The notes beneath the pieces were generated by a model that did not search any database, had not been told where the DNA came from, and saw only the letters and a list, made by a program, of their open reading frames with translations. Made by a program: the position numbers and the translations under genes. DNA of 64,000 nt, taken from NCBI RefSeq assembly GCF_040802235.1, contig NC_133159.1, positions 75,194,501-75,258,500 on the forward strand, written 5' to 3'. Source of the stretch: Manis javanica (Eukaryota > Chordata > Mammalia > Pholidota > Manidae). Below, piece after piece: positions 28,101 to 34,753 of this stretch (position 1 is its first letter; each line of letters opens with the position of its first letter).

Positions 28101-28773
28101 GATCGAGCAAAAAAAACAGCTCTTGGCTCCCTTGAGATACAGGAATCACAGCTTCCTCCCTCTTTCCCTTTCCCCCTCCCCCTACTTTTTAAAAAGCAAA
28201 GAGGCTATTGTGTCTACAATAAACTAAATTTTTATGCTGCTGGGAATGACCCTGTAATTCGGGTAAATGGGATGCAGGAGAAAGGGAGTAATGGCAGAAG
28301 CTGAGCTCTTGAGCAGGTGAGAGTGGATGGGATCCAGAGGACTAGTGTAGGGCTCTTTCAGTAGGGTTGGGAGGCTCTTCTTTTGCATAAGATAAAAGAA
28401 TAAGATTTTGTGGACAAGCAGGGTTGAGGTTGTACATTTGGTGGTGAGAATTGGAGGTTTTCAGTAGCCGGGGTCAGGCTCTTCCTTAAGATGACACTAG
28501 AGAAGGTGTGATCAGCTCTGCAGGTGAGATCTACCTTCTCACTGTTTCCCAGCAAACAGCCCCTGTACCAGGACAACACTCACCATGGTTCTGCCCTGCC
28601 AGGAGGTTCATCAAGTAGGACTTTCCTGTCCGATACAGCCCTGCAATGGCCACCACCACCACAGGTTGAGATACCTCATAGAGAATCTGTAATGCTTCTG
28701 GATTTACCATCAGCTGCTCTTCCTGGTTTTCCACTAGACAAATGGGTGCTGTCTTGGTGGGTCCAGATGCCAT
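6947..28773 (-). CDS. GBP6/7-like: Guanylate-binding protein, GBP4/6/7 type (whole coding span, 10 coding exons)
   Basis: This is an interferon-inducible dynamin-family large GTPase that acts in cell-autonomous immunity at pathogen-containing vacuoles (family knowledge). Joining 28584-28779, 18748-18875, 16765-16874, 16380-16576, 12389-12634, 11260-11540, 9684-9896, 8569-8671, 8038-8231 and 6947-7153 (reverse order of coordinates, minus strand) gives an open frame of 622 codons from ATG at 28,773 to TAA at 6,947. Motifs: P-loop GLYRTGKS at residues 45-52, switch-I Thr75, DTEG at 97-100, and TVRD at 179-182 in place of the NKxD motif. A helical domain runs from ~310 and a charged coiled coil spans ~490-555. 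There is no C-terminal CaaX box, as in GBP4, 6 and 7. The N-terminus resembles GBP6 and the C-terminus GBP7, so orthology is open. The length agrees with the 620-640 residues of this subgroup. Confidence 0.93.
8038..8231 (-). CDS. GBP6/7-like: GBP coding exon 9: coiled-coil
   Basis: 194 bp in the GBP frame. It is flanked by acceptor gggacag and donor GTAAGT. It encodes a Lys/Glu/Gln-rich helix ([15 protein letters not shown] and following), matching the long alpha-12/13 coiled coil of GBPs. Confidence 0.9.
8569..8671 (-). CDS. GBP6/7-like: GBP coding exon 8: helical domain
   Basis: 103 bp, entered in phase 0 ([12 protein letters not shown]) and left in phase 1 after EKAVA. The acceptor is ttcctcag and the donor is GTACAG. 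It corresponds to the short exon ahead of the coiled-coil exon in GBP genes. Confidence 0.9.
9055..9275 (+). mobile_element. MIR SINE relic in GBP intron 7
   Basis: This matches the recognisable MIR order: a 'gctgcctaccagctccatcactta' type start, 'ggcaagtaatcacc', 'tctcaactgtataatg', 'gaggattaaactgttaat', then a TCA-rich tail. It is diverged. It lies antisense to the gene between exons 8 and 7 of the coding series. Confidence 0.75.
9684..9896 (-). CDS. GBP6/7-like: GBP coding exon 7: helical domain
   Basis: 213 bp, phase 0 at both ends. The acceptor is ccggcag and the donor is GTGAG. It encodes [22 protein letters not shown] onward to PRKGVK, a characteristic GBP helical-domain exon. Confidence 0.92.
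10015..10150 (+). mobile_element. MIR-like relic, also present in the GBP pseudogene
   Basis: The text 'ctgtgtgatctctgaaaagtccc ... ctgcaaaataatgggattgg' has the MIR middle and tail order. The corresponding copy at about 44,395-44,530 in the pseudogene is in the same position, so the SINE predates the GBP duplication. Confidence 0.6.
10151..11259. other. GBP intron 6, no further feature
   Basis: This is intronic sequence between coding exons 7 and 6. Its part near 10,150-10,350 is alignable by eye to 44,530-44,710 in the pseudogene. The short plus-strand open frames here (for example 10,160-10,360) have no family resemblance and appear to be chance. Confidence 0.6.
11260..11540 (-). CDS. GBP6/7-like: GBP coding exon 6: start of helical domain
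   Basis: 281 bp. The acceptor is ttattcag. A split Arg codon joins it to the previous exon and gives [16 protein letters not shown]. It leaves in phase 0 at FQKKLV with donor GTAACT. The [11 protein letters not shown] segment is a strong GBP family signature. Confidence 0.93.
11541..12388. other. GBP intron, no feature seen
   Basis: This AT-rich intron has no recognised repeat or RNA gene. Confidence 0.5.
12389..12634 (-). CDS. GBP6/7-like: GBP coding exon 5: guanine-cap side of the G domain
   Basis: 246 bp. The acceptor is ttctgcag and the donor is GTAAGT. It encodes [20 protein letters not shown], then CFIFDRP, and ends VTGN. FxFDRP is conserved across GBPs. The upstream intron carries L1 sequence. 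Confidence 0.93.
12635..13324. other. GBP intron 5 (distal part), old repeat texture
   Basis: No gene is seen. The stretch near 13,250-13,310 ('cccaataaatac...gaatgagtgaataaatgaatg') looks like an L2 or MIR 3' tail. Confidence 0.45.
13325..15310 (+). mobile_element. 5'-truncated L1 in GBP intron 5
   Basis: This is plus-strand L1 (antisense to the GBP gene). It starts inside the reverse-transcriptase domain (degenerate relative of FADDMILY near 13,410), runs through the ORF2 C-terminus, and ends with the 3' UTR near 15,300. It is broken by many stops and frameshifts. Its 13,892-14,239 segment is almost identical to 25,867-26,214 of the L1 in intron 2. Confidence 0.85.
15600..15995 (+). mobile_element. 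Old L1M-type 3' end fragment
   Basis: The segment has the ordered L1 3' marks: 'agaataatatttcagtc', 'gaaataagcttgtcacaaaaagaca', 'ggtggctgccaagggatg', and 'cacttaaaaagggttaaaatgg'. It is non-coding and older than its neighbour. Confidence 0.7.
16380..16576 (-). CDS. GBP6/7-like: GBP coding exon 4: G domain with TVRD
   Basis: 197 bp. It begins with the C that completes His143 and continues [13 protein letters not shown]. It contains [14 protein letters not shown], where RD is the base-recognition motif of GBPs. It ends in phase 1 after LKLIP with donor GTATCG. The acceptor side is TTCTCAG. Confidence 0.94.
16577..16764 (-). other. Probable U12-type (AT-AG) intron 4 of the GBP gene
   Basis: The 188-bp intron begins ATATCCTTCC on the minus strand, an exact match to the minor-spliceosome 5' site (A/G)TATCCTT, and has no usable GT nearby. 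Near its 3' end is TTCCTTAGC (16,588-16,596), close to the U12 branch consensus and about 13 nt before the AG. Splicing here is required by the homology: it restores LEQLHYVTEL in frame. The pseudogene copy keeps GCATCCTT and CCTTAGC in the same places. Confidence 0.8.
16765..16874 (-). CDS. GBP6/7-like: GBP coding exon 3: G domain core
   Basis: 110 bp. The acceptor is tttctag. It encodes [18 protein letters not shown] to HQALEQL and leaves in phase 2 into the non-GT intron described above. The sequence NDSWIFAL is near-invariant among GBPs. Confidence 0.94.
16875..18747. other. GBP intron 3
   Basis: No exon is recognised. Weak L2-like stretches are suggested near 17,030-17,200 and 18,400-18,540 ('cagtaagtatttcttaaattg'), both highly diverged. 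Confidence 0.45.
18748..18875 (-). CDS. GBP6/7-like: GBP coding exon 2: switch I and DTEG
   Basis: 128 bp. The acceptor is cttgcag and the donor is GTAAGA. It encodes [17 protein letters not shown], including switch-I Thr75, then [11 protein letters not shown], the G3 motif that coordinates Mg2+ and the gamma phosphate. It ends in phase 0 at VKK. Confidence 0.94.
18876..20759. other. GBP intron 2, proximal part
   Basis: No gene is seen. A purine-rich (GA)n-like tract lies at about 19,841-19,935 (gggagagagagggaaggagg and similar), which is low-complexity and explains the Gly/Glu/Arg-rich open frame over it. Confidence 0.6.
24270..24350. repeat. AT-rich low-complexity tract inside L1 ORF2
   Basis: About 80 bp of almost pure A/T (tatatttatatttatatta type) replaces or interrupts L1 ORF2 sequence. 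It probably arose by slippage. Confidence 0.7.
26440..26485. repeat. (AAT/AAC)n microsatellite in L1
   Basis: Imperfect trinucleotide repeats (aataataacaataacaaca) lie inside the ORF2 end of the intron 2 L1. They sit at the same place where the intron 5 copy has 'caccaaataatagg', so the array expanded after the copies separated. Confidence 0.8.
27351..28060 (+). mobile_element. Old L1M-type 3' fragment
   Basis: It follows the younger L1 tail directly and has ordered L1 3' marks ('cttgcaattccattactgggta', 'gaatgtggatgattcttac', 'gagcagtggttatgtgggtg'). It is diverged and non-coding. The younger element may have inserted in or next to it. Confidence 0.6.
28061..28583. other. GBP intron 2, exon-proximal part
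   Basis: Unique-looking intronic sequence. No exon, RNA gene or clear repeat is seen. Confidence 0.5.
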
Positions 28774-28779
28774 AGTGAC
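28584..28779 (-). CDS. GBP6/7-like: GBP coding exon 1: start codon and P-loop
   Basis: The acceptor TTACAG at 28,780 is followed after 6 nt by ATG at 28,773-28,771. The start was chosen because the splice site excludes the upstream in-frame ATG and because numbering then puts the P-loop GLYRTGKS at 45-52 as in other GBPs. Residues 12-24 [13 protein letters not shown] and 36-43 QPVVVVAI are family signatures. The donor GTGAGTG leaves in phase 1. Confidence 0.95.
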
Positions 28780-28886
28780 CTGTAACCCAGAAGAGCTCTT
28801 CAATAGAATAAAGATCCCAAAGTCATCTCTAATAGTTAGGTGAAGTACACATATATAGTGAATATAGTGAATAGCTTTCTGCTTAT

Positions 28887-28887
28887 G

Positions 28888-28922
<35 letters not shown>
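28887..28922. repeat. (TA)n microsatellite
   Basis: About 17 uninterrupted TA units lie in GBP intron 1. Confidence 0.95.
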
Positions 28923-28925
<3 letters not shown>

Positions 28926-29214
28926 CTCTATGTATCTCTCAATTTCCTTCATTTGTAGACTTCTAAGAGAATGTATGTAGCCTAGTGTGTCAAGGCCTGG
29001 TATAGATGCCATATGTCTATTGTCTATTGATCTTTAAGTGAACTCTAAAATAGCTTTGTCCTGGAAATGCACAAAGTGAATAGAATGAGTAAAGCAAAGG
29101 ACTGATGATGGAGTCCTGAGAAAACTAGCATTTCAGGGGTACAGAGCCAGAATGGGACATGAAGGAGATGAATAGTCAGAAGAATTTTTTTTTAGAGTTC
29201 CAGGACAATATGGT

Positions 29215-29600
29215 GTCTCATTCACTCTATAAATATTTGTTGAATATCTACCGTGTGCTGCACTATTCTAGGTGCTCGGTGTCCACAAGTGAACAAAATG
29301 GATAAAATCCTGCCTCATGGAGCTCTAGTCTAGTAGGGCCAGACAGGTATTTAGCAAAACAAACAAAGATCTATATGTGTTAGATGACGGTAAGTGTGCT
29401 GGAGAAAAATTAGTAAGTAATGAAACATGCGGCAAAAGGGCAGTGTGATTATATATATGATGTTCTGAGAAAGAGACCAAAGGAAGGTGATCAGTGACCT
29501 TCAAGAAGGCAGATTCAGTGAAAGGGTGCGAGGAGGCAGATGGATGGAGGGGTGGCCGTGAAAGCAGGCAGAAGAGACCGTGTAGCTTGCCTCAGCATGT
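29215..29600 (+). mobile_element. L2 LINE relic in GBP intron 1
   Basis: 'cattcactctataaatatttgttgaat', 'ctattctaggtgctcgg', 'tcctgcctcatggagctctagtctag' appear in the order of the L2 3' region. It is heavily diverged. Confidence 0.6.
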
Positions 29601-30326
29601 AAAGGGAAGATGTGTACGGTGCCGGAAAGCACATTTCTTGTTTATAAGCTTACAACAGAAAATTACACCTCACCATTCTTCCTAAGATCCCCTCTGGAAA
29701 ATATCTTAAAAAGTGTCAGCCTAAACGGTCCTCCCTGCGGTCCATGCATTTGCTGCGGGATGGTGAAGCCATGTGGAAGTGCAGTTTTGAGGCCATACCT
29801 CAAAAAGTACCATCCTCACACATTTTGAATGGTTAATAAAAATAATCAGTAATCCAAATTTTAGATTTAAATTGTCTCTAAGACAACGATCATCTTTTCT
29901 TTCTGTTTTCCCAATGCACAGCAGGGCAGGGTGCAGTTAGGACATTTCAGGAGGGGTGGGAGAGATGAAGGAAGTGACCCCACCCAGTGCCTCGGAAAGG
30001 CCTCCACTTTGGTTCCTCAATCAGAGAAAAGATTTACGCTCCCATGACTAAATTAGAGCAGGACGCACTCCTTCTCCCAAGCATTGCTAGGTAGATGTGC
30101 TCCAGGAAGGGCAGCGCGTCCCGGGGACTCACTCCGAGCACCGTCGCCTCGCAGCCGCCTCGGGTTCAAACCGAGACGCGGAGCCGCCGGGAACAGAGCG
30201 CCCGCGTCGGGCTCCGCGCTGTCCTCCTGCTCCCTCCCCACCCGCCGGGGTGAGTGTGCCCGGGACTTTGCTGTTAATTAGTTAACAGAAATGTGCACGC
30301 AAGACCAAGTTTAGGAGCGAACTTAC

Positions 30327-30440
30327 CTGATGCTGACGCTGCGGCCAGGGGCCGAGTTTTTAGCTGCCCTCGATCACCTCTTGCGCGCTGCTCTGCGTCT
30401 GCTCCTAGAGAAACCCACAGTTCTCTTTAGAAGTTAAGAG
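30327..30440 (-). other. GBP6/7-like: Predicted non-coding first exon of the GBP gene
   Basis: A strong donor CAG|GTAAGTT on the minus strand ends at 30,327, in a CpG-containing GC-rich patch (about 30,050-30,400). The 5' limit is inferred from a TTAAAA box near 30,463-30,470 and the ISRE just beyond it. GBP genes usually have a short 5' UTR exon far from the ATG exon (family knowledge), here 1.5 kb away. Confidence 0.6.
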
Positions 30441-30460
30441 TAAACCGGATATTACAACCA

Positions 30461-30502
30461 TTCTTTTAAGGTTGAGGATGAGGAAGAACTGAAATCGAAA
30501 GG
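30461..30502 (-). promoter_or_regulatory. Predicted interferon-responsive promoter (ISRE plus TATA-like box)
   Basis: The plus strand reads ctgaaatcgaaagg at 30,489-30,502, a perfect GAAANNGAAA interferon-stimulated response element (ISGF3/IRF target). Some 20-30 bp nearer the gene is CTTAAAAGAA (minus strand, 30,470-30,461), a TATA-like box. The position fits a start site near 30,440 and the known interferon induction of GBPs. I found no convincing GAS (TTCNNNGAA) next to it. Confidence 0.7.
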
Positions 30503-31590
30503 ACATGCTTTATTCGTGTTTCAGTTGTCACCCTTTTTAACCCAGTCAGCAAAGTTGGAACATCCTTGGTTCCTCCCGTCGCGCTTCAGTTCGGAAACCC
30601 AGGCCCGTAGATCTTCCACATTTCGAATTGGTTTCCTTGGCCTCCATAAATACAGAGCAGCAGACGTTCATGTGAGCAAAGTAACAGTAGGTTGGGAATA
30701 CTTCAATAGCTTGTCTCTCAGGGGTACTTTGTGAGGGAAAATTTTTCTACTTGCTCATTTCTTATCTCAACTGTTAAAAAAAAAGTATTCCTGTTATTAA
30801 CGCAGCCAGCATTTTTTCATAACAATAAAAATACATGTGTGTGTATCCCCCAATTTTAGAGTTTGGAAAAAAATCACTGTTATTTGAAGTTATATTTTTC
30901 CAACTTTTTTTTTAGTAGGGTGGATGCAGGGCAGATTCTGGGGGACAGGAGCTTATATATTTTAGGGTTCACTTAAATATATACCAAGAAAATTTCAGAA
31001 GGTATTTAAAATGAACAAAGAAATCAGAACAAAAAATGCTGGCAAATACTACAAACGTTTATTCCTTCAGCTTTCAGTTTTTTACTCCTATTAGGGTATT
31101 CCTTATATATTTGAATTTTTGGGTGAACATCACTCTGAGAAAATAAAATATATGAATTTAAGGCATTCCATGGTATTGAGCTATAGAACTAGACTGTGTA
31201 ATCACTCTTCAGGACATCTGTTGCCTTCCGGGTTGATACTGCTCGGAACCATGTCATGGAATCTCTAGGAGCATTGATTCACTGGCTGCTTTCCTGTGCC
31301 TAAAATGTTCTGAGTGGATTGAAAAGATGTTAAGTGTTAATTCATTGCATTTCACTATTATGTTTGTGTGAAATTGGCTGTTTGGTAACATGGTAAAAAA
31401 CTAAGTTCTAACAGACGTAGAGATTCACTTTTTAGAATACTATAAAAATGTTCCTTTAATCATAGATTTGAATCAAAGCTGTTTCGTGGAGTAAAAATCA
31501 CAAGACAAATTTCTAATTGCAAATTTTAAATAGTCCCATTTCTTTTTATATGTGATAAATGCAATCAAATGTTTAATTTTAATTGGGGTA
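30503..31590. other. 5' flank of the GBP gene
   Basis: No gene is recognised. The sequence is AT-rich and single-copy looking up to the old L1 3' end near 31,600. Confidence 0.5.
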
Positions 31591-31599
31591 AAAAAAAAA

Positions 31600-32452
31600 A
31601 ACCGCCCCTGCCTAACCATGTGTATAGTTAAGCACACAGTTCAATAGTGTTCAGGACATTCACATTCCTGTGCAACCCATTTCCAGAGCTCTTCTCACCT
31701 CGCAGAACTGAGGTTCTGCACTCATAAGCAACAAAAAAATCCCAACTTCCTTCTCCCTTGTTCCCTGGCAACCACCATTCTACATTGTTTTTATGAATTT
31801 GACTACTCCAGGTATCCCACATAAGTACAATCATATGGTTTTTGTCTTTTTGTTACTGGTTTATTTTACTTAGCATAACGTCCTCAAGATTCATCCATAT
31901 TGTAGCATGTGTAACAATTCCTCCTTTTTTTAGGCTGAATAATATTCCATTGTGTGTGTATACCACTTTATGTCTTTTTATTATTCATTGATGGACATTT
32001 GGGTTGCTTCCACCTCTTGGCTATTTTGAATAATGCTGCTATGAACTTGGATGTGCAAGTCTTTTCAAGATACTGCTTTCAAGTCTTTTCAATATATATA
32101 TACTCAGAATTGGTATCAGTGAATCATTTGATAATTCTTTATAAGGCACTGCCATACTGTTTTCCACTGTACTTGCACCATTTTACATTCTCACTAACAG
32201 TGTACAGGGTTCTAATTTTTCTACACACTTACCATCACTTGCTGTATTCCTTTTTTTTTAAATAGTAGCCATCTTAATGGGTATGAGGTGATACTATGGT
32301 TTTGATTTGCATTTCCCTAATGATTAGTGATGTTGAACATATATTTATATGTTTGTTGCCCATTTGTATATCTTATATGGAGAAATGTCTACTCAAGTTC
32401 TTTCCCCATTTTTAACTGAGTTTTTGTTTTTGTTGAGTTGTAGGAATTCTTT
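31600..32452 (-). mobile_element. Old L1, 3' part (left of the nested young L1)
   Basis: This is minus-strand L1: 3' UTR, then the ORF2 C-terminal coding region (plus-strand 'ggctgaataatattccattgtgtg' near 31,932). It breaks at the target site 32,435-32,452 inside ORF2 and resumes at 41,031. Confidence 0.85.
32435..32452. repeat. Target-site duplication, left copy
   Basis: gagttgtaggaattcttt here is repeated exactly at 41,031-41,048. The pair brackets the young L1 including its whole unusual 3' tail, so that tail arrived in the same insertion. Confidence 0.88.
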
Positions 32453-32464
32453 TTTTTTTTTTTT

Positions 32465-32560
32465 GCATTTACTTGTTTATTCAACCAGTATATTTTTACA
32501 GTTTTATTGAGGTATAACTGACATACTATAAGCTGCACATTTAAATCGTACAATTTGATG
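32465..32560 (-). mobile_element. 96-bp 3' transduction carried by the young L1
   Basis: The segment lies between two homopolymer T runs (A runs in sense). In sense it carries AATAAA at 32,481-32,476, about 11 nt before the terminal poly(A), as expected for read-through past the element's own signal to a downstream genomic one. It resembles an old L1M 3' end ('tattgaggtataactgacatac'), presumably from the source locus, and is not collinear with the host L1 at this site. Confidence 0.75.
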
Positions 32561-32573
32561 TTTTTTTTTTTTT

Positions 32574-32897
32574 GAGAGGGCATCTCTCATATTTATTGAT
32601 CAAATGGTTGTTAACAACAATAAAATTCAGTATAGGGGGGTCAATGCTCAATGTACAATCATTAATCCATCTCAAGCCTAACTCTCGTCAGTCTCCAATC
32701 TTCTGAAGCATAATGAACAAGTTCTTACATGGTGAACGAATTCTTACATAGTGAATAAATTCTTACATGGTGAACAGTACAAGGGCATTCATCACAGAAA
32801 CTTTCGGTTTTTGATCACGCATTATGAACTATAAACAATCAGGTCAAATATGAATATTCATTTGATTTTTATACTTGATTTATATGTTGATCCCACA
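32574..32897 (-). mobile_element. Retroviral LTR U3-R segment inside the L1 3' region
   Basis: In sense this starts TGTGGGATCAAC at 32,897, immediately preceded by the purine run AAAGGGAGAAA (32,908-32,898), the layout of a retroviral polypurine tract and U3 start. It ends at a poly(A) 20 nt after AATAAA (32,597-32,592), as an RNA polyadenylated in R would. No U5 follows. The ~60-bp R end recurs at 54,526-54,590. Confidence 0.68.
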
Positions 32898-32908
32898 TTT
32901 CTCCCTTT

Positions 32909-33530
32909 ATTATTATTATTATTTTTATTTTTAATAAAATGCTGAAGTGGTAGGTAGATGCAAGATAAAGGTAGAAAACATAGTTTAGTGTTGTAGGAGA
33001 GCAATTGTAGATGATCAGATGTGTGCCTGTAGGCTATGTGTTAATCCAAGCTAGACAAGGGCAATAAACCATCCATGGATGCAGAAGATTTCTCTCAAAG
33101 CAGGGGGGATGAGGTTCTGAGCCTCACCTCTGTTGATCCCCAATTTCTCACCTGATGGCCCCCCTGCGACTGTGCCTGTCTTAGGTTGTTCCTCCCTTGA
33201 GGAATCTTACCCGTCTCTGGCTAACCAGTCATCTTCCGGGGCCATACAGGGAAATGTAAAGTTGGTAAGTGAGAGAGAAGCCATATTGTTTGAAAAGGTT
33301 AGCTTTTTACTTCTTTGCAGATTTATGCCCTGTGGCTTCTATGCCCAGCACTTGTCTTGAGGTATCTTTACCACCTGGAGGAATTATGATACTCGGTAAA
33401 TTCGATATGAGGCACAAATTCTATTGAAGGGTTGTAATTAGGAAGGAAGAAGAAAAGCTATAGAGGTAGTATATGGAAGAAAACATGGGAGGATTGATTA
33501 TTTCTTTGACATAACTTCTTGTAGAGTACC
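32909..33530 (-). other. Non-coding stretch between env fragment and LTR in the L1 tail
   Basis: About 620 bp, with no open frame of note, precedes the polypurine tract. It may be retroviral 3' sequence downstream of env. Nothing else is recognised. Confidence 0.4.
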
Positions 33531-33983
33531 TTAAGTATGTATAGGTTTTAAACTACTAACTAATTTGTACACACATATTAACATAATAGGAATACGGTGA
33601 CATAAACAAAGCAAATCTATAATTACCATCCATCTCCAGTGAAGCCAAGAAAACCATTTAGGCACCCTAGGCATTTGTGAAAATTTGTCTATGATATGAT
33701 GGATATTGTCCAACTGTACTTGAACAGTCTGAGAGAAATCAGACAAATTAAAGCAGCCCATTTCTGGGTTCTATTCACCTCCCATATGTCCTTTTAACCG
33801 TAGATAGTCTGTAGTCACAAGATTTTGGAGTGCTACACCTTGCACCCCTCCCAACTCCTGGTTGAGTTCCAACAGTACAGATCCGGTCAAATTCGTTGTC
33901 TCACTGTATGCACATGCCAGCCTAAACATCTCCCTCCTCATTCCAATGGAAAGTCCAGGAAACAGTGGGGTGGACGCAGCCAC
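33531..33983 (-). pseudogene. env: Endogenous retroviral env transmembrane-subunit fragment
   Basis: Two open pieces (33,983-33,771 and 33,761-33,531) are in the same frame with one stop between. The first has a heptad-like helical stretch (ELNQELGGVQGVALQN); the second has GCFNLSDFSQT, the region of the disulfide (CX6CC-like) motif with cysteines partly lost. A tryptophan-rich membrane-proximal stretch (PKWFSWLHWRW) and a hydrophobic anchor follow. This order is that of a class I retroviral TM protein. It is an old, broken copy. The family is not assigned; upstream SU sequence may extend toward 34,228. Confidence 0.6.
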
Positions 33984-34228
33984 GACCGCAGCATCGCCCA
34001 GATCCCTGTGGAGGCTTTTTGATGATCATCCCCCGGCACGAGTCCTACAGAGAGTGCTGATGCCAGAAGCTCCTCCTCATTTCGTATCTTAGTTCATTTT
34101 CTGGGTAGCCAAGCTAGGCCTTGATCTTCTGCATAGAAACAAGCAGACCCTTTGCCCACACCTTGACATGCCCTCTATACCACTGTGCAGAACTCATTGG
34201 AGGTCAGCACACAGGGACTGCTTTTTTG

Positions 34229-34241
34229 TTTTTTTTTTTAT
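34229..34241 (-). repeat. Internal A-rich tract (fusion scar candidate)
   Basis: In sense, AATAAAAAAAAAAA followed by CAAAAAAG separates L1-type 3' UTR from the env/LTR-containing tail. It could be the relic of an earlier poly(A) end. Confidence 0.55.
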
Positions 34242-34753
34242 TAAGAGAAAGGAATATTATCAGAAAAGAGTACCTCCATAGCTGATCATCTGACACCCTT
34301 TAAGTGATCAACATTAAGGATATTTAAAGCATGCGTTCATCTTTGATTTACCAATAGTTTTATCCTATCAAGGAGTAATCCCCCTTTTCTTTCTTTCTTT
34401 CTTTTTTTTTTTAATCTTAAATCTACACTTACATGAAGAGTACTATGTTTACTATGCTCTCCCCTATATCAGGTCCCCCCTAACAACCACATTATGGTTG
34501 CTGTCCATCAGCTTAGCAAAATGTTGTAGAATCCCTACTTGTCCTCTCTGTGTTGTGCAGCCCACCCTCCCCTTTCTCCCTCCCCCCCATGCATGCTAAT
34601 CTTAATACCCCCCTTCTTCTTCCCCCCACTTATCCCTCCCTGCCCACCCCTCCTCCCCAGTTCCTTTCCCTTTGGTACCTGTTAGTCCATTTTTGGGTTC
34701 TGTAATTCCGCTGCTGTTTTGTTCCTTCAGTTTTTCCTTTGTTCTTATACTCC

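Noticed and set aside
30084-30285. Overlapping Arg/Pro/Ala-rich open frames on both strands
   Set aside because: They arise from the CpG-rich patch in GBP intron 1 and have no homology or conserved start.
32465-32560. Reading this block as part of the older host L1
   Set aside because: The host is in ORF2 at this point, whereas the block is 3'-end-like text, and homopolymer runs separate it on both sides.
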